Source of the DNA: Montifringilla adamsi
Taxonomy: Eukaryota > Chordata > Aves > Passeriformes > Passeridae
Assembly (NCBI GenBank): GCA_017590115.1
Contig: JAGGNK010006448.1
Coordinates: 6,806,099-6,870,098 of the forward strand
Direction of reading: 5' to 3'
Length of the DNA: 64,000 bases
The position numbers were made by a program, and so were the translations under genes. Shown piece by piece: positions 35,803 to 48,724 of the stretch (within the stretch, counting starts at the first letter, position 1; every line of letters begins with the position of its first letter). The notes beneath the pieces are model-generated. The model did no database searches and was not told where the DNA came from. It worked only from the letters and a program-made list of their open reading frames with translations.

Positions 35803-37857
35803 GGTCAGCAAAATCCTTATAAATACAAATTTTACTACTCATCCAGAGGGAGATTTTGAATGAATCTCCCAATTTTTCCAATTTTCAGTTTGCATCATGG
35901 AATGATACCCAAGTGCTCAAACAGAATTCTGTTTAGATGAAGCTGAAAAATGTGAGTCATGACTATACCAAAACATAGTTTATAAAACAGAGATTAAATA
36001 GTTTGAAGGAAAAAAAAATCAGTGAAATACATCTAGTGTGGACATCAGTGCCTCAGCACCAGCTGTTCCATTCTACAGATCACTGCTGGCCCTCACAGTA
36101 CGCTAGTGTAGACATTGCCTTGTCACAATACAAATCAGGGAATTTCAGCTTAGAATGAAGTCTCAGAGTGTTTTTATAGAACGTGTAGGTAGGTAGATGC
36201 ATTCTCGATACAACTCAACTAGAAACTGTTGCTTTTCTTTACTCAGTTTTAAATCAAAACAAACTATTCACATTTTGAGTTTCCTCCATTTTCTTTCTCT
36301 TTCCTGCCAAACAATTTCCCATCTTTTTCCTAATGGCATGACTATATTTCTCTTGTTTTCTTTTCTAATGCAAGTATACACCACAGCATAAGAAATACAA
36401 GTCAGCATTTCTGTCCAAAACCTGCATTAGAGGCCTGAAATAACAAATCAAGGTCCTAAAAGGTGACATAATTTGGAACTACCTTCCATAATTAAGGCTT
36501 CTGGAAAGTATTCACAAGGCAGTCAGCTAAAGTTCCCTTTACAGTTCATAGACCGTGCTATATTGTACCAATTTTTGTTGATGATGTCAAAAATTTATCC
36601 AAATCAAACAAATTCTATTTTTCTCAGATCTTTAGAGGGAGAGCTATAGTGTGAACCAGAGAGCATATTGAGAGCATATTAAAATATATCTATTTTAAAT
36701 ATATTTGCATTCCACTTAACATATCTTTTATTTCTTACCTTGATGTATCACTATGGTCCTATATCTATTTTATTGATCTAATTTTAATATAGACTTCAGT
36801 GTTAGGTAAGATAAAAGAGTGTTTACAAAAATATTTTCCCCCACTGTGTTGATTCCAAACAGCTGTGATTCAGTGTTGGTTGGTTTGCATCAAGACATAC
36901 CCTTAAAGCTCATTCTTTGTTCTGAAGAAAACCCATCATGGGGGGGAAAAAAGGAGCATAATAAATGAATAGCCTTTAGTTTGCAAAATTTAAAATGTTC
37001 TGTTTCCCAGAAGTTCATGGGAGGTGTAAATGCATGATTCACTGAAGATCAGAGAGAAAAGTCATGAACAATTCTGGATGTTCAGGGCAAAAAATATTTG
37101 TATTGAGCTTATAAACTATGGCCTAGAGCACCAAAAAGCTAGGGAGTGTTTCATTTTCTCATAAAGCAATGGTTTCTTCAGAGAATGAGCTAATTTAATA
37201 CAGTTTTTATGAAGTTCTGCAAATTTTATTACGGGGTGAGGATCATAATTTCATTGCTGTGAAAAGCATGCATTTCTCTCTAAGAAATATAGGTCAAATT
37301 TGAGATATTAACTGCCACTTTCAAATAATAGGAAAAAATGCAATAATGAAAAGATCAGGAGTGAAAAAGAAAAATAGAATGAAATGCTCTTAAAATTTGC
37401 CTTTTTTGCCCTCATCCTGAGTTTCTGGTTACTAAACTTATATAAATTTACAACAAAATCACTTTCTTTTGCAGTAATTTTTTCTGCAGTGTCTTGCTGA
37501 AAGTTTCTAATGAACATCATTTTCATGTAATTTCACCATTTTGGTAAAGTGGCAATAGTAGAAGGTGTGTATTATACAGAGGAAGAGTTCTAAATGCATC
37601 AGTATAGGTCTGATATAACTCACTGTTTTGTTTGACTAGTTTTCAGCAAATGGCTTTATACTTATACAGAGATACATGCTCCAAGTGTATTTCTCTTTTT
37701 TAATCTGACAGCTGAACCCAATGGAAGATATTCCCTGATCTGAAAAGACTTTGGTCAGTCTCTCACTCAGAACGTAGACATGCTTGATTTTTCCTGGTGC
37801 AACACTCATTTCAGGAAACTCAAAAAGATAAAAAGCAAACAGCACTCCTTCAGTAAA
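35803..37857. other. Non-coding stretch without recognised genes
   Basis: AT-rich sequence. Open frames reach 91 codons (37636-37911 minus, which runs into the tandem repeat that follows). I recognise no repeat or RNA gene. Confidence 0.5.
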
Positions 37858-38000
37858 GAAAAGCTGGAAAGAAGCTATATTTATGTCTGTGCATATGGTA
37901 GTTGATTTCATTTTTTATCTGACAGCTAGAAAAAAAGCTGGAAAGAAGCTACATTTATGTCTGTGCATATGGTAGTTGATTTAATTTTTTATCTGACAGT
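37858..38000. repeat. Tandem duplication A, period 74
   Basis: Two copies of AAGCTGGAAAGAAGCTA(T/C)A followed by the same word order through GGTAGTTGATTT(C/A)A to TTTTTATCTGACAG. They start at 37861 and 37935. Copies differ at only a few positions, so the duplication is recent or homogenised. Its last 22 bases are shared with duplication B. Confidence 0.93.
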
Positions 38001-38139
38001 TATTGTTTCATTTAATTTATCATATTTTTCCTTACCTACTAATATTAATAGTCTGTTTGATTTCATTTTTTATCTGACAGCTATTGTTTCATTTAATTTA
38101 TCATATTTTTCCTTACCTACTAATATTAATAGTCTGTTT
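37978..38139. repeat. Tandem duplication B, period 81
   Basis: Two copies, 37978-38058 and 38059-38139, starting GATTT(A/C)ATTTTTTATCTG and ending AATATTAATAGTCTGTTT. They differ at about two or three positions. The opening word GATTT(A/C)ATTTTTTATCTG also occurs at 37904 in duplication A, so it is present three times. A 72-codon frame (37957-38175) is open only because the repeat has no stop in that phase. Confidence 0.95.
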
Positions 38140-39157
38140 ATTATTTTGAAAACAAAAGAAAACAAAGCAAAATGAAACAGAACTGGCAATGCCCAAAATA
38201 TGGATAGGGAGAAAAAGTATTCATTTTCAGAGAGTATTTGTATCTTTAAATAAGTAATTTAATTCATGTTGATACTGCTGTCCTTGTACTGTGAAAAGTG
38301 TATAAGGAGTACTGTATTGAAAAAAAATAATCTACCTTCATGATAAAGTGGGATTACTAAGATAAAAATATATTTGAAAAAAGGAGTGCATCAATAATTT
38401 CACAAGTACTGCCCTACTGCAAAATACATCTTAAAACCATGCTTTCCCCTTTTCAAATTCTTCCTGGCACATGTTAAATCGCTTGTTGTGTGGTTGTTTT
38501 GGACAAAATGCCTCTGTTGCCAGGAATGACTTGAAAGAAGTGGTTTTTCTCTTAAGTATTTGAAGAAATAAGGATAAGAATCTTGAGTTTTGCCAAACAG
38601 GGACTTCAAAGTTTGGCCTACAGATGGTTATGCATGCGTGCAATACTTGCACTTCATATGTTGCAACTTCATTTCACTTCCTCCTCCATCTTTTCAAGTG
38701 TTTTTTGAAATGCCTGCAACAAAAGAAGTGTGGTGTACGGGTGGGAGACATTTGAAAGACAGTCCTTTTAAATAAGCTTTGAATGTCAAAGGAGATGTGT
38801 TTATGGTGTGACAGATGACAGTGCTTGTTCATGGAAGATTTAATTTTAAGGAATAGAGCTGGCCTGAAAACTTGAGACAGGACATTTTTGGCTTAGATTT
38901 TCTTCTAGCACCAGGATTAACTGATTCAAGACTTCTGTGGTTATAATAGCTTGTCTTTTCATGAATGTTAGAATAAGAATTCAAATAAATTAGTTTTAAT
39001 TTTGAAACATACCAAGCACTTTGAGAGGGTTAAAAGAGCTCTTATGGCCATAGTTTTTATAACCAATAAGAAAATTAATAGTTTCATTTAAAAAAGATGA
39101 GCCGCAATAAGGAAAAATACATTTTTTAATATTCCAACCATGACATATGGTTGTATA
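38140..39157. other. Non-coding stretch without recognised genes
   Basis: AT-rich sequence with open frames of at most 73 codons and no recognised element. Confidence 0.5.
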
Positions 39158-39213
39158 TCATAGATTCATTTAATAGAAGGGTTTGGGTTGGAAGAGACTT
39201 TAAAGACCAAAAA
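39158..39213 (-). mobile_element. CR1 LINE 3' tail, minus strand
   Basis: TATCATAGATTCATTTAATA, then GGGTTTGGGTTGGAAGAGAC and TTTAAAGACC. This is the CR1 3' end read backwards, about 55 bases long, and extremely 5'-truncated. Confidence 0.85.
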
Positions 39214-41837
39214 TAATATGCAAGATGTCAATATAATAAGTATAATAGTCATATCCACATGCATCTATCGTATATATGGACCCCGAAAATTTTCTGAAAT
39301 ACACAGATGAGGTATAAAACTTTACCAGTGTTAAATAAGGCAATGCATTATCTTAAATTAATCTTCTGCAGTAGATGTGGTTAGATTTTTAGGAGAGATA
39401 TTGTGAGTCCTACTATTTAAATTACAATTATATCAACAGAAATATTTCCATCAGAAAATCTAACACAAAATTTAATTCCATTTTATTTTAGAGAATGAGA
39501 TAATCAAATATAAGTGACATTCTGTTTCTGAAGCTATTTCTACATTGAATATTAAAACAATTTGGTTTTGTTTGATTTTTTTCCCCCTTGGGGCTTTCTG
39601 AATGTCATGATGAGATATATGTTCACATGGATCATAACAGACTGTCATTCCTCTTAAGCCTGAATATAAATTCTTGCAAATAGTACATATGAGAATATAC
39701 AAACAACCATTAAAAAAAATGTGGAAAAAATTGGAATCTATTTATACTGAGAAACACAGCTTTTAGGGGAAAAAAACCGAAACATGTGCCTGAAGTCCTG
39801 CCAGTATTATTTTGAAGGATGGAAATAAACATGTATGTTCTATTTCAAGGCACATTGCACCTTTAAGATTTAAGAAAACAATGCTTTTGGAAAATAGAAT
39901 GTAACTTAATTTCCTCTTCAATATCTTGTCCTCTCTTATTTCAGAATTCTTGGTCAAATTTTTTGCTCCAAACTTTACAGTCCAATCTTAATTTAAATAC
40001 ATTTTATGGCATAAATTATGCTGTTCTTCAGCTTGGAAAGACTGACTTTTCTGTATTTCACTTGCCTTAATTATGCACAGCAGTGTTTAATGAAATTTAA
40101 AAATTAAAATGCAATTTTAACTTTGCATGTTCTAGGTTCACATGGTTTTTTGTTTATTCTAGTGAAAATTAAAATAGCTCTAATTCTTTCACCCTGTTGT
40201 GTCTTTTCCTCCTACATAATGATACTTTATACATTTTTTTGCACAATTCTCAGACTTCATAAATGTTTTTTCTCATGAAGTCAAAGAAGCCACATTGATT
40301 TTCGTATCATGCCTTCCTAAGTAGATAGGTTTTATGAAATTATTATTAATACCATCAATAGATATAGCAGTAAAAAACAGCTTTTTTTTTTTTTTTTTGT
40401 TAATTTTCCAATGCTTTGTACCTCTTTTCACTTATCACCCACAACAGGAAAAGCTGTTAACAAAATTATGTATCTGCAATGTGTTCATGTGTTATGGGAG
40501 AACAGGTAATCAGTGCTTGCTGTGTTGGTTTAGAATACATTCCAACTTTATTTTAAAGTAAGAAAAGTAAGTATTTTCTCTCATTTCCATAGGAAAAAAA
40601 AAAAAACCAAACAAAAACCTATTTCAGAACTCACTATAGAAGACTGTGTTTTTGTTAATACTGGAAAAGCAGCATATGGCCAAAATTAATCAGAGAATTA
40701 ACTTATTAGTAATCCATGGATTTTCAAATATGTCTTATTCATTGATTTTGGTGAAATATTTTGACAAATCAGTATGATCAGTCTGATAAATTTCAAATTG
40801 AGTTATTCAGATTATGCTGATTATTAAGTATTGCTATTTTCTGGGAAAGGGACATTCTTCTACTGGAATCTACCCTGTATGTGCTCCATGTGAGCATAGG
40901 CTGGATGTGGATGAGAACAAGAGAGTAAGCTGACTGCCAAAACATAGACTATATTATTAAGAGAATATTATTTACATATTTTAATTATGGAATGAACATA
41001 AATAATGAAGATAATGCAATAAGGCAATATTTTACTCTACTAGAAAGATATTTCATTGGAAGCAACGTCAGTGAGTGATTTTTTATTGTGTGCATTTTTA
41101 TATGGATCAGTGGCTTCATCCTGGATAGCCTTGATAGGCTTGATAGCTGGATACCTTGATAATCTGATCAGTCTTTCTCTGATGTTGCTTGGCTGCATGT
41201 GAGTAATCCTTCTGGTGCATCTCCTGTGATCCTCCTGTCTCATACACAGATCAGAGAGCAGATTTAGTAACAAATGGGCAATATATGTGTTAAGTAGAGC
41301 CAGAGCAGAAGCAGAATTTGGAGAAGATTCAGGTGTTTGACAAGTGATATTAGTGGGAACTAAGGCTTGCTGGACAGAAATGAACATGTAATAAATAGGT
41401 TTTTCTAATTAGAATGGTATGGTGGATGTATGAATCTATCTAATATATTTGCTCTTCAAGCAGAACACAAAATAGTTACTGCTTCTGTGCCAGTGCTCAA
41501 CATGGATTCTCCCATTCTGTTAAAATAAAATTTCTGATTTAATCCAACTGTAGATGAGATATTTCATTTCCATGTGATCATTAAATTATAAAATAGAGAA
41601 AATGTGGCAGACATGAACAATAAAAGTATAAAATTAAGTGCTAGAAAGCAGTAGAAAGTAACACATATGGAAATAGAAAGTGTTGAGAGAAGAGAACTTC
41701 AGATGGAAAAAGAGAAACACGAAAATTGTTAAGTTATTTATTTAAAGTCTAATAATATCAGTGAAAGGAACATTGCAAAGATGAGAATTATGACTGGTGA
41801 AGGAAGATACCACGCAATTCAATGAACAAGTATCTCA
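39214..41837. other. Non-coding stretch without recognised genes
   Basis: AT-rich sequence with T18 at 40382-40399. A 115-codon minus frame (41040-41387) has no recognised domain, signal peptide or splice context, so I leave it uncalled. Confidence 0.5.
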
Positions 41838-41843
41838 CAGAAT
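41838..41843. repeat. Left target-site duplication CAGAAT
   Basis: CAGAAT directly precedes the opening TGTC of the LTR. The right copy at 42591-42596 is GAGAAT, a match at five of six bases. Confidence 0.72.
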
Positions 41844-42190
41844 TGTCTGCTTCAGAGGTCTGCCCAGAAAAAGCAATCAGTGCAATGGTAATCTGCAACA
41901 AAAACCAGGGTGACATACACCATGAGGCCTTGCAAACAAAGGGAAACAGCTTATCATCTGTGTTACAGAATGAAGTGGAAAGAATTTGGGAATGAAACAG
42001 AATTTATTATCTGGCCTCCTAAGTAGATTATGGAAATATACAAGAGTCCCTATAAGGTACCATAAACGATTTGGGAGGTTGTGCAAGACATGTTCTTGGC
42101 TATTTAGTGGAGGAGTCAAAGACAGAGAAATTCACAGACCAAGGAGGTTTGAGTTAGAGTAAATATGGGAACGTAGAGGGGAAAAAAGGC

Positions 42191-42196
42191 ATAAAA
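42191..42196 (+). promoter_or_regulatory. LTR TATA-like box ATAAAA
   Basis: GGCATAAAAAGTG sits about 90 bases before ATTAAA and about 120 before AATAAA in the same LTR. The role is inferred from position. Confidence 0.55.
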
Positions 42197-42314
42197 AGTG
42201 TTGGTCAGTTACAAACAGGTTGCTCATCTATACTCATGGCCATTCTTTGCACCTGATCACTACAGTCTCTCCTATTTTCTCATTAAAATCCATCCCTAGC
42301 TCTTTCTCAGGGTA

Positions 42315-42320
42315 AATAAA
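42315..42320 (+). promoter_or_regulatory. LTR polyadenylation signal AATAAA
   Basis: AATAAA within GGTAAATAAATCT. A second candidate, ATTAAA, lies at 42282-42287. Confidence 0.6.
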
Positions 42321-42590
42321 TCTATTCCATATGCATGGGCTTGTATAGGGATTTGACTGCCAGTCAGTGGAGCATGGGTTATATACACTTTCCCCTAATG
42401 AACTCCCATCCTGATCGGAGAGGGGAACAGGAAAAGGCCACAGGTGTTGTCTGTGTCCTTGTGAGTGCCGAGTGTCTGTGCTGAGCTGTGTGTCTGCCTG
42501 TGAATGTGTGTGTACATGTAGTATATGCATGGGTTTTCCTGCTTCCTGGTAATATGTGCTCAGCCTCTCTGCTGGTTGTACCTATGGACA

Positions 42591-42596
42591 GAGAAT
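42591..42596. repeat. Right target-site duplication GAGAAT
   Basis: Directly after the closing GACA of the LTR. It differs from the left copy only in its first base. Confidence 0.72.
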
Positions 42597-45500
42597 TGTG
42601 ACTGCCTTATCTTGTTCAGACAACTGAATTAGGCAGCTCCAAACTGAAATGAGGTTAAACAGCTAAAAAGCAAAATTGGTGGGAGGGGCAGATAATTCGA
42701 AGTAAAAAATTGTGAGAGAAAGAGAGAGAGCAGTCTGTAAGTGACAAAGTAGAGTGATGGGGAAGAGAAAAATAGGGACAACAGGAAACCTTGTAGTTTG
42801 TGTTGCAGCACCAAAACTTAGCATGATATTGTATATCTAAAGATTTTTTTTCGTTACACAATACACCAGGAAATATAGACATTTCACCTATTTTGTTGAA
42901 ATATAATAAAGCAACCTTTTACACCTACTCAACTTCCCAGCACAAGTGTCAGTAGGAGGGAGAATGAATGTGCTATTTGTTTAAAGGGCATTAGATAAGT
43001 TTAGACTAGCCAGTAGGAATAGAGAATTATAGAACTAATCACTATAAAATAATCCAAGTATCAATGCAGTGACAAATGCTGGCATTAGCAGTGGGAATAA
43101 GTTCCCAAGTGTGCAGAAACAAATTTATATACACATTATAAGCAATGATCTGGATATTAAACAACAGTGCTTATAAAGTTAGCAGGAATGTTGTCTTTCT
43201 GAGAAAAAAAAAGTATATAATTAGGAAAACAAGGATGCATAGGACATAAATATGGTGTGCTTTGTGTTATGTACTCAGTGCAATCTACCAACATTATTTT
43301 TTCTTGTAAACCAACAAAAAGTTAAAAGCAAACCAAAACAATTTAAAAAAATCAAGCCAACACTGCTTCCTACTGAGTACATATAAAAACTCTTAATGAA
43401 ACAAAATTATGTAAGCCTTGTTTTGGTTTTGCATAGTAAATTAGAACATCTTTACACACACTTTATAAATGTTTTGTCCTATACTAGTATGAAATCATGT
43501 AACTTTTGAGCATAGAACTGGAAACTCCTAATTACGGACAGCAAATATTTTTGCTAGGGAAGATCTTGCATCTGCTTAGTCTGCATCCTCATTAGGATTG
43601 CTCTCCTAATCAAGTGAAGAAAGTCCTCCTCAACCTCAGGAGGCTTGCTATTAACTTATGCTTTCAATTAATTTGCTTTACTGAATCTGTATCATCCTTA
43701 ATGAGGGTGCTGACATACATTATCCAGCTCTGGTGCACAATTTCTCTTCTTGACTATCATGTTACACAGCAAATGGGTGCCACATTTTGATTAGCCAAAA
43801 TGAATGGTGATAAAAGAGTACCTTGTTGTACTATTTCAGTCTATTTTCCCCCGTGTAATGAAGTGATGAAGCATGTGCATGCTGTCTCTGAAATTCAAGC
43901 TCTAGGGAGCAGCATTTTACTCTAGGAATAGGTTTGTGTTGTTAGTTACCAGAGTAATCTAGGGCAGAGTTTAGAGACTGTATGTATCTAATCCTCTAGA
44001 ACTTTTTCTTTCCATACCTCACTTGGCTCTGAGCAAGGTTTTTGATATGGGAAATACTTCCCTTACAGCAGGTCATACTAGACAGTGAGCTATTTGCTGA
44101 ACAAAATTGACACCTAAAAAATAGTTGCCCTCACTAAATTAATGAGGTTTTATGCATTAGGCTGGAATTTAGAATCAACTCTCTCTACACAATCAGAAAT
44201 ACTAAAATTTTCAGATTAAGTCATGAACAACTCTATTCCAAATTACTTGACAAAGGAAAATAGAGAAAACTCATATGAGATCAAGAGACTGGATCATGAA
44301 ATCCCTCTTACTTCCATAATATTCTTGAACTTCAAAGAGCAGTTTATTGACCTTAGATTATCTTGACAACTTCACACAGATTTTTACTGTTTCAATTGTT
44401 AATATCAGAACTTTTCAGATCTTTTGAGTCCTAACTTCAAGGAAAAAAGAAAGACTAAATCATAGTTAAAAATGACACTGAGGCTGAGAGACAAGGGTCT
44501 TTGTTGGTTGAATATTTCAGGTGGCACAATGTCACTATGCATTAGTTTCATAATAATGTGACCTACATGATCTGAACCATACTATATCCTCATTTTATTT
44601 ATTTACTTCTGAAAAGGAAAAGATTAAACTAAAATTGGGTACGGGAAAAATATTAGAAGCATTATTATCTGATTTTGACTCACTTGTTTCTTTTCATTAA
44701 ATCTTCATGTGTGTTAGTGGAAAGTCAAAATTTTTTAATTTTTTTTCAAAGTGCAACTAGTTGTGACTGAGCTTTAGAATTTTTGTTAATCAGCTAAATA
44801 AGGAAAGTGTAAGGGAAAAGTTTCATGTTTTAAGATTAATATAATAACTTGATTTCAATTGCCTTTGAAGGGTCTCGAGATTTAAAATCCTTAAAATATC
44901 ATGTTTATTTCTTATGATAATTCTAAATCAGTAAGCTTAATTTACAAACTCCAGAAATAGAGAGCTCTTTATGGGATTTTCTTTCTAAACCTTAATTAAA
45001 TTGACTAACAGCACATAGTTTTTCAAAAACTGTCTACAACTTGCTACAATATTCTTTCTGTGGTTTTCTGCCAGACAACAGCCTGTAAAACTCAAACAGG
45101 AAGTATATAATGATATTTTTCATGTTAATATTCATATCTGTCTGTCAGTATGGCATTTTGCCTGTTCAGAAGACATAAGACCACTATTTACAGGACATTA
45201 GCCCTATCCAGATAGGACAGACTGAAATATACTTCAACAATCAGCTTCTCTGCCAAGAGATCCTCCTGTTTGCATCTATTGCCAATCTGGAGATACATGC
45301 TTCATGAGATGGGCAAATATCTGTAGATATTTTTCAGCCTACATTTTCAGCCTGTTTTTCTACCCTATTGTCACTATTTCTTCTCTCTCTTCTTTTTTAA
45401 AATCTGATTTAATATTTTAATTTTTTTTTCCATGCAAAGGACACATGGCTTCTTCACTGACATCAATATAATATCCTTGAGCAGTCTCTTAGTGATTTAT

Positions 45501-45765
45501 TCTGTAAATAAATAAAGTTAAGAATTTAAATTAATTTCTCTCAAAATCAGTTATTTTAATACTCCTTTCAATTCCTCTTTTATCAATTGCTGCACATCTA
45601 TGGAAATTCTCAAAGTACTAAAATCTTTTCAAATTAATCTTTATGTTAGTTTATTTGTCTTGGAATATATCAGCAAATGTTTTGATTACATCATCAAGAG
45701 TTTAAATCTTCTGTTAATGCAAGCCATGCATGTCTATGAAAACCACAACAAAAACAGCTTTAAGG

Positions 45766-45796
<31 letters not shown>
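45766..45796. repeat. A31 homopolymer
   Basis: Thirty-one consecutive A, preceded by CTTTAAGG and followed by GAAAATGG. This is the longest homopolymer in the window. I see no gene-like or SINE-like sequence just upstream and no duplication around it. Confidence 0.95.
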
Positions 45797-45798
<2 letters not shown>

Positions 45799-48550
45799 AA
45801 ATGGTATTTAACGCTTTGGTGTCTCTTGGAAGCTATATAAATCATAACAGGAATATTTGTGAAAAAAACCTCCTATACCAGGTCAGAAAAAAAGACAGAA
45901 TTACTTGGCAGCTGGACTTCCCATTGGGACATTAGAGAACTGTACAATAAAAATTGTCAAAATGCAGAATTTGAAAGTCTCATTCTGTTTTTCTGAGCCA
46001 AAGACTCTCAAATGAGCTATCAGTCACTGCAATGTAAGTATTCTATCAAACACGGAGGAGTAAATAGATACATCATCTGAGTATCTGGTGAGCATTAGAG
46101 GCAATGGACCATAGGATGGAGCTGCCACTTACTGGAAAAACTGCCAGCTGCCTGTGCACACAGTTGTTTCTGAGGTATTACAGCATTGATTATAAGAGCT
46201 CTTTCAGTCTGAGGAATGCCATGTTTTTCGCAGATCCAAAGATGTCTTGCCAATTTTGTGCATATCGCCAATGTAAAATTAAATATCATGTTACATGCCC
46301 TGAGTAGCGTTTTAGACAAAAAAGTAGAAGGACAAGTTTGTAAAACACAGTCACTTACTTCCAAGAACTCCAACAAGAAAACATGATAGCTCATATAACT
46401 GCTTAGTCCTCTCTTCCCTGCAGTAAACTTCTGTATTCAGTACTGAGTCTCCAATCTATGTGAAAATATAAACTATTTTTTAAATTTTCTACTTTTTTAT
46501 CAGTGTAAAATATATATTTGGACATCTTAAAATAAAATATAATGATTTAATGGAAAAATAATCCATATTGGAGGTGTGGGACCTGCTATATCTAAGGTCT
46601 ACATGTACCTATTACGTCTCCTTTAAATATATGTGTCTCGAACAAATTCTGTCATCAGTCCAAAAGTCACTCAGCTTTGAAGTGAAAGAACAGAACATTT
46701 GTTTGCACCAGATTTCATCAGGAATTCATTATTTTAGCACATGTGCATAGAGTAAACAAATGGTTTTACAAGCCAAAAGAGGAAGATTAAAAAAATCCAC
46801 AGCCATCAGGAAATTGGTTTTATATTAATAGGCAAGACCTATTTAAAGCTAATGCATAATTAATACCAACAATTTGTTACTCATTTAGAAGCTATAATAT
46901 GACCTAAATTATAAGCACAATTTAATTGCCTTTAAATTCCATGTCTCTGAGGACTACAAAGATTAGGTGAATATGCTTTTTAGATGAAGTTATAAGGTGC
47001 TGATTTTGTAAATTATCAAATTTATGTTCCTTAGGAAAAAAATCTCTTCCCAGAAAAAACAGTTTGTATTTGCTAAGACTTTTAATAAAGCTAATAACAG
47101 GATGGGAAAAGAAAAAGAATAAAAATTCTGTACATGCATAAAATGATGTTATATTTATATTTCACATTATCTGAATTGATCATATGTAATTCTCATTGTT
47201 CCTGGAATTTCAGTAACATCAAGAGTGTTAAGACTATGTTTTCTATATTTGGATTTCCATATTTTGATTCTTATGTTTCTTCTCCCTTTTTCATTTGAAG
47301 CAAAACTGTATTTATTGCATCACTCTAGATGTACATATTTTTATGGTATTTTTAAAAAAAATATTTTTCCTACTCATCCTGGCTGCTGAAGTTAAATTTT
47401 TATCATTCATTGATTATTCTTACCAATGGTCTTCATTAATTCCTTTGCAAAACTCTACCATGATTCATGGTAGACTCTTCTGTAGTTATTCAGAATAATT
47501 TTTGCTGTGGTAGTTGATGAACAAGCAGATATTTCAGAAGTTTCTAGCGCTGTTAGAAAACAAGAAAACCCACACTTTTCCAGACCAAAATTTAAAAAAA
47601 AAAAAAAGAAAAATAAATTAAGAAAAAGAAAAGAAGACATGAAATAAGCCTCATAGTGTTTCTGTGATTTTCTTCTGATGGTAATTAAAACAAGGGTGCA
47701 ACATCGTTTGTGCTAAGAAGAACATGTCAGAGCTGCCGGTTTAATTGTCCCAGTAGGAAATGTGCCTTCTAGGCAAATATTAAAGAGTCAAGTGGGCTAG
47801 TATTTTTCTGAGTGCAGTAATGGTCTGACTATGTGCTGTGGTTTCAAATCACAGATGGTCTGCAGATTTCTGTCTGAATGCAACAGCCAGTCAGTTTTAA
47901 ATCTATTTAATAAAGTTAAAAATAGCTTTGATTAAGAAAATTTAAATAAACCTTTTATGAATAGATATTTTAAAGGAATGAATTAAAAACTGTTTTATTT
48001 ATATTTATTATACATTTATAATGGTGGTATGTATGTGGATGTATCAAAGCTTGAATTGAAGCTTGGGTTCTAGTCAACGAAGAAGAATATTCAGAGGTTT
48101 GGGTTTTTTTCCTTCTTTATTAGATTAGTTTTCTTATTATTAAATCTAGTGTTTAGGTAATTTCAATATTGAGTCTTGAGCAGTTGCCCAGATATGTGGC
48201 CAATAGCACTGTCTAAATCAGAAAAATTTTAGTTAGAAAATTGAAATTGGAGAGTTAGCTACCCCTCAACTAATATGAAACTCCACTTCAAATCTTATCT
48301 TTTATCTATTTCATGTCGTTGTACCATCAATGAAAATCTGTAACCAAAGGAAGTGATGTTATCCAAATTAGCATATCAGCACTTGACTCTCAGAATCTGT
48401 TCCATGCCTGAGGAGTCAGCAGTTTGGAAAAGATTCTTAGTTATTATACAACACAGTTAATATTTCCTTGGGTAAAATGCAGTTCCAGATGGTCAATTTC
48501 TAAACTTAGATATGCAAATATAGCTGACTAAATATGGGGGTTGTGGATGT

Positions 48551-48597
48551 ATGCATACACATACATATACACATACCTATACATACACATATATAAA
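48551..48597. repeat. Imperfect (CATA)n tract
   Basis: CATACA, CATATA and CCTATA words repeat with period two to four over about 47 bases. Confidence 0.8.
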
Positions 48598-48724
48598 CAT
48601 TCCTCTGGATATTTGAAACTCTTCAATTGTCATTTGCAAAGGCATCTAGTAATGTTTAGAATGCCTTGGTGATAACTGTGATGTTAGCAGACACTCATGA
48701 CAACTGAGGCTGTTTGAAATGACA

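Larger units (their letters stand above)
41844..42590 (+). mobile_element. Solo retroviral LTR, 747 bp
   Basis: The element opens TGTCTGCTTC and closes CTATGGACA, so the outermost four bases, TGTC and GACA, are an inverted repeat. A 6-bp duplication with one mismatch flanks it (CAGAAT/GAGAAT). A TATA-like ATAAAA lies at 42191-42196, ATTAAA at 42282-42287 and AATAAA at 42315-42320. A GT-rich U5-like part follows (around 42478-42513). The promoter-to-poly(A) spacing of about 90 to 125 bases is normal for an R region. No gag, pol or env remains are beside it, so it is a solo LTR. A 98-codon minus frame and an 80-codon minus frame over it are antisense noise. The family is unknown to me; six-base duplications point to an ERVK-like integrase. 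Confidence 0.8.
42597..48724. other. Six-kb non-coding stretch
   Basis: AT-rich sequence with a short GA-rich run near 42714-42731, an A31 tract at 45766 and a CATA-type tract at 48551. Open frames stay under 115 codons. The 111-codon frame (45600-45935) is open only because the poly(A) run encodes lysines. A patch at about 43560-43760 has several homeodomain-like TAAT words and is discussed as a possible conserved non-coding element. Confidence 0.45.

Noticed and set aside
41040..41387. 115-codon minus-strand open frame
   Set aside because: No recognised family and no nearby exon signals. Left uncalled.
45600..45935. 111-codon frame with a lysine run
   Set aside because: It is open only because the A31 tract encodes lysines and has no stop. 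There is no recognised domain.
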